A DNA stretch of 64,000 nt from Nostoc parmelioides FACHB-3921 (GTDB lineage: Bacteria > Cyanobacteriota > Cyanobacteriia > Cyanobacteriales > Nostocaceae): NCBI RefSeq assembly GCF_014696625.1, contig NZ_JACJQL010000016.1:1-64000 (forward strand), read 5' to 3'. Under the pieces are notes generated by a model that was given only the letters and a program-made list of their open reading frames with translations, was not told the origin of the DNA and searched no databases. Positions 27,334-35,606 of this stretch are shown one piece after another. The position numbers and the translations under genes are program-made. The first letter of the stretch is position 1, and each line of letters opens with the position of its first letter.

Positions 27334-28488
27334 TTATGCTGAGAGAGTTAAAATTTGCTCAACGACTTGGGAGTCTACATCTTTGTTTTCACCTAAGATT
27401 GCTAAACCATGTTTTTGTAAATTTTCCACAACTAGAGGAATGGTTTCTAGCCCTACACCGTAGTCAGATAAGCGGGTGCGGACACCAACAGACTCAAAGA
27501 AATTGCGAGTTTTAGCGATCGCCTCATTTACTCTGTCTTCTTCAGAACCATCGACAATGTTCCAGACTCGCTCTGCATATTGTAGGAGTTTTTGCCACTT
27601 GCGATCGCGTCTAATTGAGAGAGTGCTGGGTAAGACAATCGCCAATGTTTGAGCGTGATCTAGACCATGTAGTGCAGTTAACTCATGACCAATCATGTGT
27701 GTAGCCCAATCTTGGGGTACTCCTGCACCAATTAGCCCATTGAGTGCTAGAGTTGCAGCCCATACCAAATTTGCCCTGGCATCGTAATCTTTAGGGTTAG
27801 CTAGGGTTTTTGGCCCCTCTTCAATCAACGTTTTCAGGATAGATTCTGCCCATCGGTCTTGTAATGGTGCATTAACTGGATAAGTCAAATACTGTTCCAT
27901 CACGTGGGTGTAGGCATCAACAATACCATTACCAATTTGTCTCGGAGGTAAGGAAAATGTTGTTTCTGGGTCAAGAACAGAGAAGCGAGGAAATACCAAG
28001 GGACTACCAAAGAAGAGCTTTTCTTTAGTTTCCCACTTAGTCACAACCGAGCCATTGTTCATTTCCGAACCTGTAGCTGGTAAGGTCAACACCACTCCAA
28101 AAGGTACAGCCGCAGTCACAGGCGCTTGCTTTGCCAAGATGTCCCAAGGGTCGCCAACGAAAGGAACCGCCGCCGCAATAAATTTAGTCCCATCAACAAC
28201 CGAACCACCACCAACAGCCAGGAGAAAATCAATACCTTCTTGGCGTATCAGTTCCACTGCTTGCAAAAGAGTTTCTAGATGGGGATTAGGTTCAATCCCG
28301 CCAAATTCAAAGACGTTCCGTCCAGCCAATGCAGATTTAACTTGGTCATACACACCATTGGCTTTAATGCTACCGCCACCATAGGTAATGAGAACCTTAG
28401 CATCAGTTGGAATTTCGGCAGCAATATGAGCGATTTGACCTTTGCCAAATAAAATTTTGACTGGGTTGTAAAAAACAAAGTTTTCCAT
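27334..28488 (-). CDS. YqhD-like iron-containing alcohol dehydrogenase / aldehyde reductase
   Basis: The 384-residue protein closely resembles E. coli YqhD, an NADPH-dependent reductase of toxic short-chain aldehydes. Shared segments are LITYGGGS, FEFGGIEPNPH, LLAVGGGSVVDGTKFIAAA, VLTLPATGSE and GAGVPQDWATHMIGHELTA. The metal ligands are in DAYTHVMEQ and HELTALHGLDHAQ. The start MENFVFYNPVKILFGKG at 28488 matches the family; a 25-codon upstream extension is open but is not family-like. It precedes the tetR row on the same strand, so both may serve electrophile detoxification. Confidence 0.92.
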   Translation of the reverse strand: MENFVFYNPVKILFGKGQIAHIAAEIPTDAKVLITYGGGSIKANGVYDQVKSALAGRNVFEFGGIEPNPHLETLLQAVELIRQEGIDFLLAVGGGSVVDGTKFIAAAVPFVGDPWDILAKQAPVTAAVPFGVVLTLPATGSEMNNGSVVTKWETKEKLFFGSPLVFPRFSVLDPETTFSLPPRQIGNGIVDAYTHVMEQYLTYPVNAPLQDRWAESILKTLIEEGPKTLANPKDYDARANLVWAATLALNGLIGAGVPQDWATHMIGHELTALHGLDHAQTLAIVLPSTLSIRRDRKWQKLLQYAERVWNIVDGSEEDRVNEAIAKTRNFFESVGVRTRLSDYGVGLETIPLVVENLQKHGLAILGENKDVDSQVVEQILTLSA

Positions 28489-28703
28489 AAATGCTGAAAC
28501 CAAGGAATAAAATTTTGCCTTGAATATTGTAATCAGTTTGACCATTTCTGTGCTTATACCCATAGATGAATAAGTAGTTCCCTGGAGTGAGACGCTTCAC
28601 AAGTACATCTACTTTGCTTTGAGAAAATATGAGAGACAAACACAAAAAAATAAGATGATATTAAAATTACTCAGCACCACCTTAGACATTGAATCAAAAG
28701 CCC

Positions 28704-28982
28704 ATGCAGATATTTAAGGTCATAGAAGAAGCCATTACCAAACCACCCATCCCCCACGAACCACATAAGCAATCATTGAAAGCTTGGACTATGTATTGTC
28801 TACGGGATAGAGGCTTTAAAGTTATTTACGCCCAAAATACTGATTTTGCCATCGAAATCAAGGGTGGAGAAAAATTATACTTTAAAGTTTCCAATAGCCC
28901 CGTTGAGCAAAATAGTTCTTTTAGCTGGGTAGTTTGGGATAGCGCGACTAAAAACGCCAGTTTAATTCCTCAACAATCTTAA
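28704..28982 (+). CDS. Conserved-type hypothetical protein (92 aa)
   Basis: The protein reads MQIFKVIEEAITKPPIPHEP and continues with a beta-rich FKVIYAQNTDFAIEIKGGEK segment. It is soluble, with no signal. A TTG five codons upstream is open, but the ATG at 28704 is the more natural start. It stands alone between two leftward genes. I do not recognise the family. Confidence 0.6.
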   Translation: MQIFKVIEEAITKPPIPHEPHKQSLKAWTMYCLRDRGFKVIYAQNTDFAIEIKGGEKLYFKVSNSPVEQNSSFSWVVWDSATKNASLIPQQS

Positions 28983-29069
28983 GCCGAGTTTTGGAGAGGT
29001 TGAGAGGTTAGGGTTGAAAAAAGAAAATTACTGAATCAGCACCCATAACTCGGTCATTAACAGAAAATT

Positions 29070-30251
29070 TTATTCCCTATCCTCTAGCCTTTTATGAAGA
29101 ATCATATGTTTCTTCGAGTCGAAACTAATCAAACCTTGTTGTTGTAACTTACCCATTAATCGTGTAATTGTCACTCTAGTAGTACAACAAGCACTGGCAA
29201 TATCCTCATGAGTGAAACGTACACTTAGGCGAGTCCCTTCTTTTGTAGGTTCTCCGATTTCTTGTTTTAAAAACTGTAATAGATGATATAGACGATCTTC
29301 TACTTTCCGTCTTCCAGCAATAACTAAAAAAGATTCTTTCTGCTGTAATTGCTGATTTATTTTTGGTAGCAGTGTATGACTCAGCATCTGGGAAACAGCT
29401 ATTTCTGCAAAATTGATTGATACTAATTCCACCTCAGAAAGAGCCGTAGCTTGATAAATGGGTAAATTAGTCATACTAGAACCAAATACCATGTGTGTTT
29501 TTGCCAAACCCATTAATACTTCTTCACCTGTTTCACAAAAAGTACTCAGCTTGACTAAACCTTGGCGAACATACCAAATAACTAAAGGATTAAGGGGGAT
29601 ATTCTCTCCTTTTTCATATACGTATACTGGACGGTTTTGACTAAGATAATTTTCATGATTGACTAAGCCTAAACTTTGCTGTTGATTTTCATTAATGTGA
29701 CTTAGCAACCAGTGCAGAGATTTTATTTTACCGTTTTGGTTACGAACTACAGATATTGTTAGAAGCGCATCAAAAGATTCACCATTAAATTGGTGTAAGC
29801 GCACTATTAACTTTTTAGCCTTATCTGTTTGGAATAATTGATTTAGTTCGCAGTGAAAGCTTTCCCTTTCTTCGAGGCGAATAAAATTAATGATTGATCT
29901 ATCTACTAGTATATGTTTCGGTGCATTGAATAACTTTGCCGCAGTCAGGTTAGCTTCTTGAATAATTCCCTCAGCATTAGTTACTAAATACCCATCTGGT
30001 GCAAACTCAAATAAATCATGGTAGTGTTGACGTTCTGCTTCTAATAAACTGCGTGTTTGTATAAGTTCCTCATTTTGATGATAAAGTTCTTCTGCCGCCA
30101 TCTGTACTAACTTGGAGTTACTATAAAGCTCTTTAAAAGCCTGTGGTAGTAAATCTGGCGGAATCCAAGGCAACACGCTAGCAGTTTGGTACAAATCTGC
30201 TAGTTGTTTATGTAATGCTTCTGCCCGTTGGATAAATAATTCTATATTCAC
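29070..30251 (-). CDS. PAS-domain Crp/Fnr-family transcriptional regulator
   Basis: The 393-residue protein joins a short helical N-terminus, a PAS sensor domain (about residues 75-190; FEFAPDGYLVTNAEGIIQEAN), a degenerate cyclic-nucleotide-type beta barrel (about 200-300; PLVIWYVRQGLVKLS, GEEVLMGLA) and a Crp-type winged HTH (about 310-390; FTHEDIASACCTTRVTITRLMG). The fusion of PAS to Crp is uncommon. No FNR-type cysteine cluster is seen, and the barrel lacks an obvious cAMP phosphate-binding RS motif, so the signal is unknown. It is monocistronic, with an AT-rich 1-kb spacer upstream. Confidence 0.85.
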   Translation of the reverse strand: MNIELFIQRAEALHKQLADLYQTASVLPWIPPDLLPQAFKELYSNSKLVQMAAEELYHQNEELIQTRSLLEAERQHYHDLFEFAPDGYLVTNAEGIIQEANLTAAKLFNAPKHILVDRSIINFIRLEERESFHCELNQLFQTDKAKKLIVRLHQFNGESFDALLTISVVRNQNGKIKSLHWLLSHINENQQQSLGLVNHENYLSQNRPVYVYEKGENIPLNPLVIWYVRQGLVKLSTFCETGEEVLMGLAKTHMVFGSSMTNLPIYQATALSEVELVSINFAEIAVSQMLSHTLLPKINQQLQQKESFLVIAGRRKVEDRLYHLLQFLKQEIGEPTKEGTRLSVRFTHEDIASACCTTRVTITRLMGKLQQQGLISFDSKKHMILHKRLEDRE

Positions 30252-31317
30252 TGTAGATGCCTACGACTTGATGACAGAAGTTAGTCAGTCAGATTTAATG
30301 CACTAATTTAAACAGGAATAACAGCACCTATGGTACTGCTAATTGTGAATTTCATGGTCAATACAATTAATAATTAGAAGATTCCTCAAAGGCTAAACTC
30401 ATACAATATCTTTAATAAATATTTGAATCTGAAAAGATAGTGCTAATATGGGAGATGTTTCTGTATTATTTTGGAAGTATAACTATTAATAATGCCTAGA
30501 TATTAAATTTTAAACCATAGTATAAATTAGCTTTTTTAAAGGAGAAATTTACAGATAAGTCGCTAAACTACCACTTTTGAATAATGATTGCCTCTATCTG
30601 TGGTTGGATAATTCACCAAAATTAGTAAAATATCAAGTTATGAGATAGTGCTGCTTATTTAGTAAGTAGTTGACGTACCCTGGGCAATTATTAATTTTTA
30701 AGAATTAGCGCGCCTATTGATCAGCTTACCTACTCGTTTACGGTCTTACGTCCGCCGCTAGCATCAAAACTGTTAACACTATTTAACACTATAGAGATAG
30801 GTCAGGCGTAAATGTTTAAAATCCTGACACACTTACACCCAATCTCAAGAGACAACCTGGGTGCATAAATCTCATCCAAATATCATTATGGTGAACACAC
30901 CTCCACCGCATCGGATAATTCCCCTACAGGAAAATGGTAGCGAATTCACCAGCGATAAACTTGCGCGTCTCCATGACACTATACTTGCCCAGAAACTAGG
31001 GGTGGTAATTAGTTCGTAATATTCATAAATTCTCAATTGATGGCGAGGATAGATAATGCTCCGTTATGTGAGCGATCGCCCACAGCATTCTCTTTGGGAT
31101 AACACACTACTAAAGCCTCTAACTGTGCCGTAGCATACTTGACAGTAGTTTAGTTAAAGCATAAGGCATCTTGATTAGTAACGGCGTAAACTTTTTCAAC
31201 ATAAACACCCTACACTAGTTATAATTTCCTATAAGTTGAAAAAACTATTAAGATTTAGCGTAATCACTACGCTGCTTTCATACCCACTAGCTGACAACCA
31301 CATTAGGAGGACTATCT
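30252..31317. other. 1.07-kb intergenic region upstream of fda
   Basis: This long spacer lies between the divergent PAS-Crp gene and fda. The left 450 bp is AT-rich without features I can name. One 43-codon open frame with plausible composition lies at 30888-31019. The 3' part must hold the fda promoter and leader, ending in a strong AGGAGG ribosome site 7 bp before the fda ATG. Confidence 0.55.
30888..31019 (+). CDS. Possible 43-aa small protein
   Basis: An ATG-started frame reads MVNTPPPHRIIPLQENGSEF and ends DTILAQKLGVVISS. The composition is protein-like in an otherwise poor region, but there is no Shine-Dalgarno sequence and no recognised family. It may be a real short gene or chance. 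Confidence 0.25.
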   Translation: MVNTPPPHRIIPLQENGSEFTSDKLARLHDTILAQKLGVVISS

Positions 31318-32397
31318 ATGGCGCTTGTACCATTGCGGCTGCTTTTGGATCACGCGGCTGAAAACGGTTACGGCATCCCAGCTTTCAACGTTAACAATTT
31401 GGAGCAGATTCAGGCAATCCTGAAGGCTGCTGCCGAGACAGATAGCCCCGTAATTTTGCAAGCTTCTCGTGGCGCTCGTAATTATGCAGGTGAAAACTTC
31501 CTCCGCCACCTGATTTTGGCTGCGGTAGAAACCTATCCTGAGATTCCCATCGTCATGCACCAGGATCATGGTAATGCTCCTTCTACCTGCTACTCAGCAA
31601 TCAAGAACAACTTCACCAGCGTCATGATGGACGGCTCCTTGGAAGCTGACGCTAAAACCCCTGCTAGCTTCGAGTACAACGTGAATGTTACCCGCGAAGT
31701 TGTCAATGTAGCTCATGCTTTGGGCGTAAGTGTAGAAGGTGAACTCGGTTGTTTGGGTTCTCTGGAAACTGGCGCGGGTGAAGCTGAAGACGGACACGGT
31801 TTTGAAGGTACTCTTGACCATTCCCAACTGTTAACTGACCCCGATGAAGCTGTTAACTTCGTAGAAGCAACCCAAGTAGACGCTTTGGCTGTGGCTATTG
31901 GTACCAGCCACGGTGCTTACAAGTTTACCCGCAAACCCACCGGCGAAATTTTGGCTATCAGCCGTATTGAAGAAATTCACCGCCGTCTACCTAACACCCA
32001 CTTGGTAATGCACGGTTCTTCTTCCGTACCTGAAGATTTAATCGCTTTGATTAACGAGTACGGTGGTGCTATTCCTGAAACCTACGGTGTACCTGTAGAA
32101 GAAATCCAAAAAGGTATCAAGAGCGGTGTTCGCAAAGTTAACATCGATACTGACAACCGCTTGGCTATCACTGCGGCTGTACGCGAAGCTTTAGCAAAAA
32201 ATCCTAAGGAATTTGACCCCCGTCACTTCCTCAAGCCTTCCATTACATATATGCAGAAGGTTTGTGCAGAACGCTATGTACAATTCGGTACTGCTGGTAA
32301 TGCTAGCAAGATTAAGCAAGTTTCTCTAGAAACTTTTGCTGCTAAGTATGCTAAAGGCGAATTGAACGCTATCAGCAAGTCTGCTGCTAAGGTTTAA
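31318..32397 (+). CDS. fda: Class II fructose-bisphosphate aldolase
   Basis: The 359-residue zinc enzyme interconverts fructose-1,6-bisphosphate (and sedoheptulose-1,7-bisphosphate) with triose phosphates in glycolysis and the Calvin cycle. The metal site is visible in MHQDHG (about residue 80), GTSHGAYK and VMHGSSS. The codon use is strongly biased (CGC, AAC, GGT), as expected of a highly expressed gene. It begins with an AGGAGG ribosome site and ends at a double hairpin. Confidence 0.97.
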   Translation: MALVPLRLLLDHAAENGYGIPAFNVNNLEQIQAILKAAAETDSPVILQASRGARNYAGENFLRHLILAAVETYPEIPIVMHQDHGNAPSTCYSAIKNNFTSVMMDGSLEADAKTPASFEYNVNVTREVVNVAHALGVSVEGELGCLGSLETGAGEAEDGHGFEGTLDHSQLLTDPDEAVNFVEATQVDALAVAIGTSHGAYKFTRKPTGEILAISRIEEIHRRLPNTHLVMHGSSSVPEDLIALINEYGGAIPETYGVPVEEIQKGIKSGVRKVNIDTDNRLAITAAVREALAKNPKEFDPRHFLKPSITYMQKVCAERYVQFGTAGNASKIKQVSLETFAAKYAKGELNAISKSAAKV

Positions 32398-32415
32398 TTT
32401 TAATCAAAGATAAAT

Positions 32416-32493
32416 AGGAGCATTATTTTGCTCCTGCAAAATTTTTGATATTGATATAAATAAACCGGGTAACACTAAAGTTTCCCGGTTTTT
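32416..32493 (+). terminator. Tandem terminators after fda
   Basis: AGGAGC/GCTCCT (32416-32435) is followed by a T-rich run, and then AAACCGGG pairs with CCCGGTTT ahead of TTTT (about 32463-32493). The second is a canonical Rho-independent terminator. Confidence 0.88.
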
Positions 32494-32758
32494 TGTAGAG
32501 TATTGGTATTAGTAGTTTAAAATACAAATATTCAGCCTTCAGATAAACCACCAAAATTAGAGACTGCAAAATCAATAGGTAATTCCATATTAAGGGATTT
32601 TTTGCAATAGCTATATTTACCTTTTTTGCCAAATTCACTGTTACTAAAACTGTAACCGCCGAGTGTTTCAGTTGTCTTAATGCCATAGTAAATAAGCAAT
32701 ACGGCATTAACGTCAAGTTTGGTAGATAGCTAAAAACTTTGGCACACGAGGTAGTAAC
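32494..32758. other. Spacer before the serpin gene
   Basis: This AT-rich sequence has no supportable gene; a reverse-strand open frame here has poor composition. The promoter of the serpin gene should lie in the last 100 bp. Confidence 0.5.
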
Positions 32759-34087
32759 ATGAATCGGCAGAAGTTCAGTGGTGTGAAAGACAGTTTTTTA
32801 CAAAGACGTTACGCTGTTAGTCTGGGAAGACGTTATGTTCTAGCAGCAGCTAGCGTGGTTCTATTCAGTGTACTAGGTTGTTCTCAAGTTAATCCTGACA
32901 CAAGTGCGCTGGCCCAGACTGGGGTATCTCAAGCAGAATCTTCATTGCAAAAAAAAACAGTAGTGCCTGATACTAAAATTGTAGATGCTAATAATAAGTT
33001 TGGCTTTAAGTTGTTTTCGGAAATTGCCAAACAAGATGGTAACGCCAAAAATATTTCTGTGTCGCCCACGAGTGTAGCGATCGCCCTAGCCATGACCTAC
33101 AATGGCGCTAGCGGCTCTACGCAAAAAGCAATGGCCAAAACCCTAGAGTTACAGGGTATCAGTCTACCAGAACTCAACTCTGGTTATGCTTCATTAAACA
33201 AGCTGCTACAAAATCCTGGTGAAAATGTCCAACTGACTATAGCTAACTCCCTGTGGGCTAATCAAGATGTGAGTTTGCGTCCCGATTTTCTGCAAACAAC
33301 CCGCGATTTTTATCAAGCTAAGGTGACAAATTTAGATTTTAAAAATGTCGCAGCTGTAAATACAATTAATGCCTGGGTGAAGGAAAATACTAAAGGTAAA
33401 ATTGACAAAATTGTCGATAATATTGAACCAAATCAGGCGCTATTTCTCATCAATGCTATATATTTCAATGGCAAATGGAGTAGTGCTTTTGATAAGTCTC
33501 AAACAACACCACAGACCTTTTACACTGCATCGGGTCAGCAAAAACAACACCCAATGATGTCACAAACGGGTGAATATAGATATTATGAAACCCCACAATT
33601 CCAGTCTGTCAGTTTACCTTATGGTCAAGATGGCAAGGTGAGTTTGTATATCTTTCTGCCCACAAAAAACTCTAACCTCAAAGCTTTTTATCAAGACTTA
33701 AATGCAGAGAACTGGGAAACATGGATGCCTCAGTTTAGGAACCGTGAAGGCTCTATTCGTTTACCGCGCTTTCAAACAGACCATGATATTACCCTGAATG
33801 ATGCGCTGAAGTCTTTAGGCATGGCAGAAGCTTTTAGTAATAAAGCCAACTTTTCTGGTATCGGCGACAATTTAACTATTAGCCAAGTGAGACATAAAAC
33901 TGTGATTGAGGTGAATGAAGAAGGTACAGAAGCTAGTGCAGCAACTTCTGTAGGTATGGTAGCGACATCTTTGAGAGAGCCACAGCAGCCATTTAAAATG
34001 ATTGTTGACCGTCCCTTTTTCTATGCAATTCGTGATAATCAAAGCAAAAATATCTTGTTTATGGGTGCGGTTGTAGAACCAAATTAA
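32759..34087 (+). CDS. Serpin-family protease inhibitor, lipoprotein
   Basis: The 442-residue protein has a basic N-terminus, a hydrophobic segment and a lipobox SVLGC (C41), so it is probably anchored on the periplasmic side of a membrane. The mature part is a complete serpin fold: FKLFSEIAKQ (helix A region), SVSPTSVAIALAMTYNGA, NAIYFNGKW and the C-terminal DRPFFYAIRD. The reactive loop hinge VNEEGTEASAAT has the small residues needed for loop insertion, so it should be inhibitory. The scissile bond is likely near GMVATS, with no basic P1. Bacterial serpins are sporadic, and the target here is unknown. Confidence 0.92.
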   Translation: MNRQKFSGVKDSFLQRRYAVSLGRRYVLAAASVVLFSVLGCSQVNPDTSALAQTGVSQAESSLQKKTVVPDTKIVDANNKFGFKLFSEIAKQDGNAKNISVSPTSVAIALAMTYNGASGSTQKAMAKTLELQGISLPELNSGYASLNKLLQNPGENVQLTIANSLWANQDVSLRPDFLQTTRDFYQAKVTNLDFKNVAAVNTINAWVKENTKGKIDKIVDNIEPNQALFLINAIYFNGKWSSAFDKSQTTPQTFYTASGQQKQHPMMSQTGEYRYYETPQFQSVSLPYGQDGKVSLYIFLPTKNSNLKAFYQDLNAENWETWMPQFRNREGSIRLPRFQTDHDITLNDALKSLGMAEAFSNKANFSGIGDNLTISQVRHKTVIEVNEEGTEASAATSVGMVATSLREPQQPFKMIVDRPFFYAIRDNQSKNILFMGAVVEPN

Positions 34088-34291
34088 ATCAATTCGCAAC
34101 TCTCAATAAACCAGCCATTCCCAATCAATAAAACCATGATGCTGTATTTATTTTGAATTCCGCTTTGCGGTACTAGTAGTCTGCCAAGAGAACTTTGCAA
34201 GGTTAATAGCAGCACAAAAAATCTCTTTCTCCCCCTGCTTCCCCTGCTCCCCCTGCTTGCCCTAGCCCAGCAATTTTGGGTTGGTGAACTA

Positions 34292-35491
34292 CTAGCCTGG
34301 GTATACTCTACCTTTCCATGCACCACCGCGCCCTTGCCAATGACGGAATGCAGAGTCAATGGTCATGAGGGTATAGAGAAAGGCGATCGCTGGTAAACTA
34401 AAGGCTAATAAGGCAGGACGTTTATAAAAGCGAATCGTAGGTAAGTAAGCCAGGGACATCAAAAACCAGACGGCTAACCCTGTCAGGGCAATTCTCCCAT
34501 CTCCTATCAATACACCGATAATAGTAGCTATAGGTGGAAGCAAATAAATTAGCGTCATCCCTACAACAGTTCCCAAAAGTAACCAGGGGGAATAATTTAA
34601 CTGAGTGTATGCAGTCCGCGCCACCATATCCCAAATTGTTTGCAAAGATTCATATGGTCGTAGACTGCGCGTTGATGAACTTAGGCCTAGCCAGATTTTT
34701 CTGGAAGTAGCGTTGTTTAATTTGTCTCCTTGTCTTCCTTGTCCCCCAGATTTGATGGCTTGGGCGAGGGTGCAATCATCAATTAAGGCTTGGCGAATGA
34801 CTTGAATACCACCAATTTGTTCAAGGGCTTCTCGACGAATTAAGATAGACCCGCCAGCAGCAGCAGCCATTTTGTTTTTGGGGTTATTTACCCAGCGAAA
34901 GGGGTAGAGTTTTTGAAAGAAAAAGACAAAGGCGGGAATTAGAAATTTTTCCCAAAAGCTGTCACACCTGAGTTTTACCATTACAGATGCTAGGTTTAAA
35001 TCTTCTTGTAGGGCTTTGGCGACTAATCGCCGCAAGTTGCTGACATCATGTTCAATGTCTGCGTCGGTGAGGAAAAAATAATCTGGTGCAAATGTCTTGG
35101 CTTGTTGAATGCCTTGTTCAACTGCCCAGAGTTTACCAGACCAACCGGGGGGTAAGGATTCGCCAGGAACAATGTGTAATTGTTGGGCTTTGTCTACAGC
35201 GTGGGCTACCCCTTCTGCAAAAGCGGCTGTACCATCTGTACTTTGGTCATCAACTAAAAAGATGTGGAAGTCTCCAGGATAATCTTGAAGAAGCAGCGAT
35301 CGCAAGCTCATCGGTATTAACTCAGCTTCGTTACGTGCAGGGATAACCGCACAAATTTTTGGTAAAGATGCTAAGGGAATCTCCTCTCCTTCTAATCTCT
35401 GGTCTAACCGCCAAAACTGCCCCCAAAAAACTAATAATCCCAACCAAATAACCAAAGATAACAATATTAACCCTAAAAAGAACGCACCCAT
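34292..35491 (-). CDS. hpnB: Hopene-associated glycosyltransferase (HpnB-like, GT2)
   Basis: The 399-residue membrane glycosyltransferase has an N-terminal helix, a GT2 domain (ICAVIPARNEAELIPMSLRS, FLVDDQSTDGT, FLTDADIEHD) and C-terminal helices. It matches HpnB, commonly found beside squalene-hopene cyclase in hopanoid loci. Here it is divergent from shc across 115 bp. Its exact reaction in hopanoid side-chain formation is not settled. The gene ends with GRVYPG at 34292. Confidence 0.86.
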   Translation of the reverse strand: MGAFFLGLILLSLVIWLGLLVFWGQFWRLDQRLEGEEIPLASLPKICAVIPARNEAELIPMSLRSLLLQDYPGDFHIFLVDDQSTDGTAAFAEGVAHAVDKAQQLHIVPGESLPPGWSGKLWAVEQGIQQAKTFAPDYFFLTDADIEHDVSNLRRLVAKALQEDLNLASVMVKLRCDSFWEKFLIPAFVFFFQKLYPFRWVNNPKNKMAAAAGGSILIRREALEQIGGIQVIRQALIDDCTLAQAIKSGGQGRQGDKLNNATSRKIWLGLSSSTRSLRPYESLQTIWDMVARTAYTQLNYSPWLLLGTVVGMTLIYLLPPIATIIGVLIGDGRIALTGLAVWFLMSLAYLPTIRFYKRPALLAFSLPAIAFLYTLMTIDSAFRHWQGRGGAWKGRVYPG

Positions 35492-35606
35492 CTGTTTGTT
35501 ACCGCTTCAATACTATGGGGACTAATTATTTTTGAATTTTGAATTGATTAGCCTCAAACACAATACAATATTTGCTGAGTGTGGTAAAAATTTTTTGTAG
35601 TATTTG

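Noticed and set aside
32423..32716. Leftward 97-codon frame after fda
   Set aside because: It runs through the fda terminator hairpins and has poor, hydrophobic composition without a ribosome site.
34084..34359. Leftward 91-codon frame at the hpnB 3' end
   Set aside because: It overlaps hpnB in another frame and continues into a GGGGAGCAGGGG repeat. It is not a gene.
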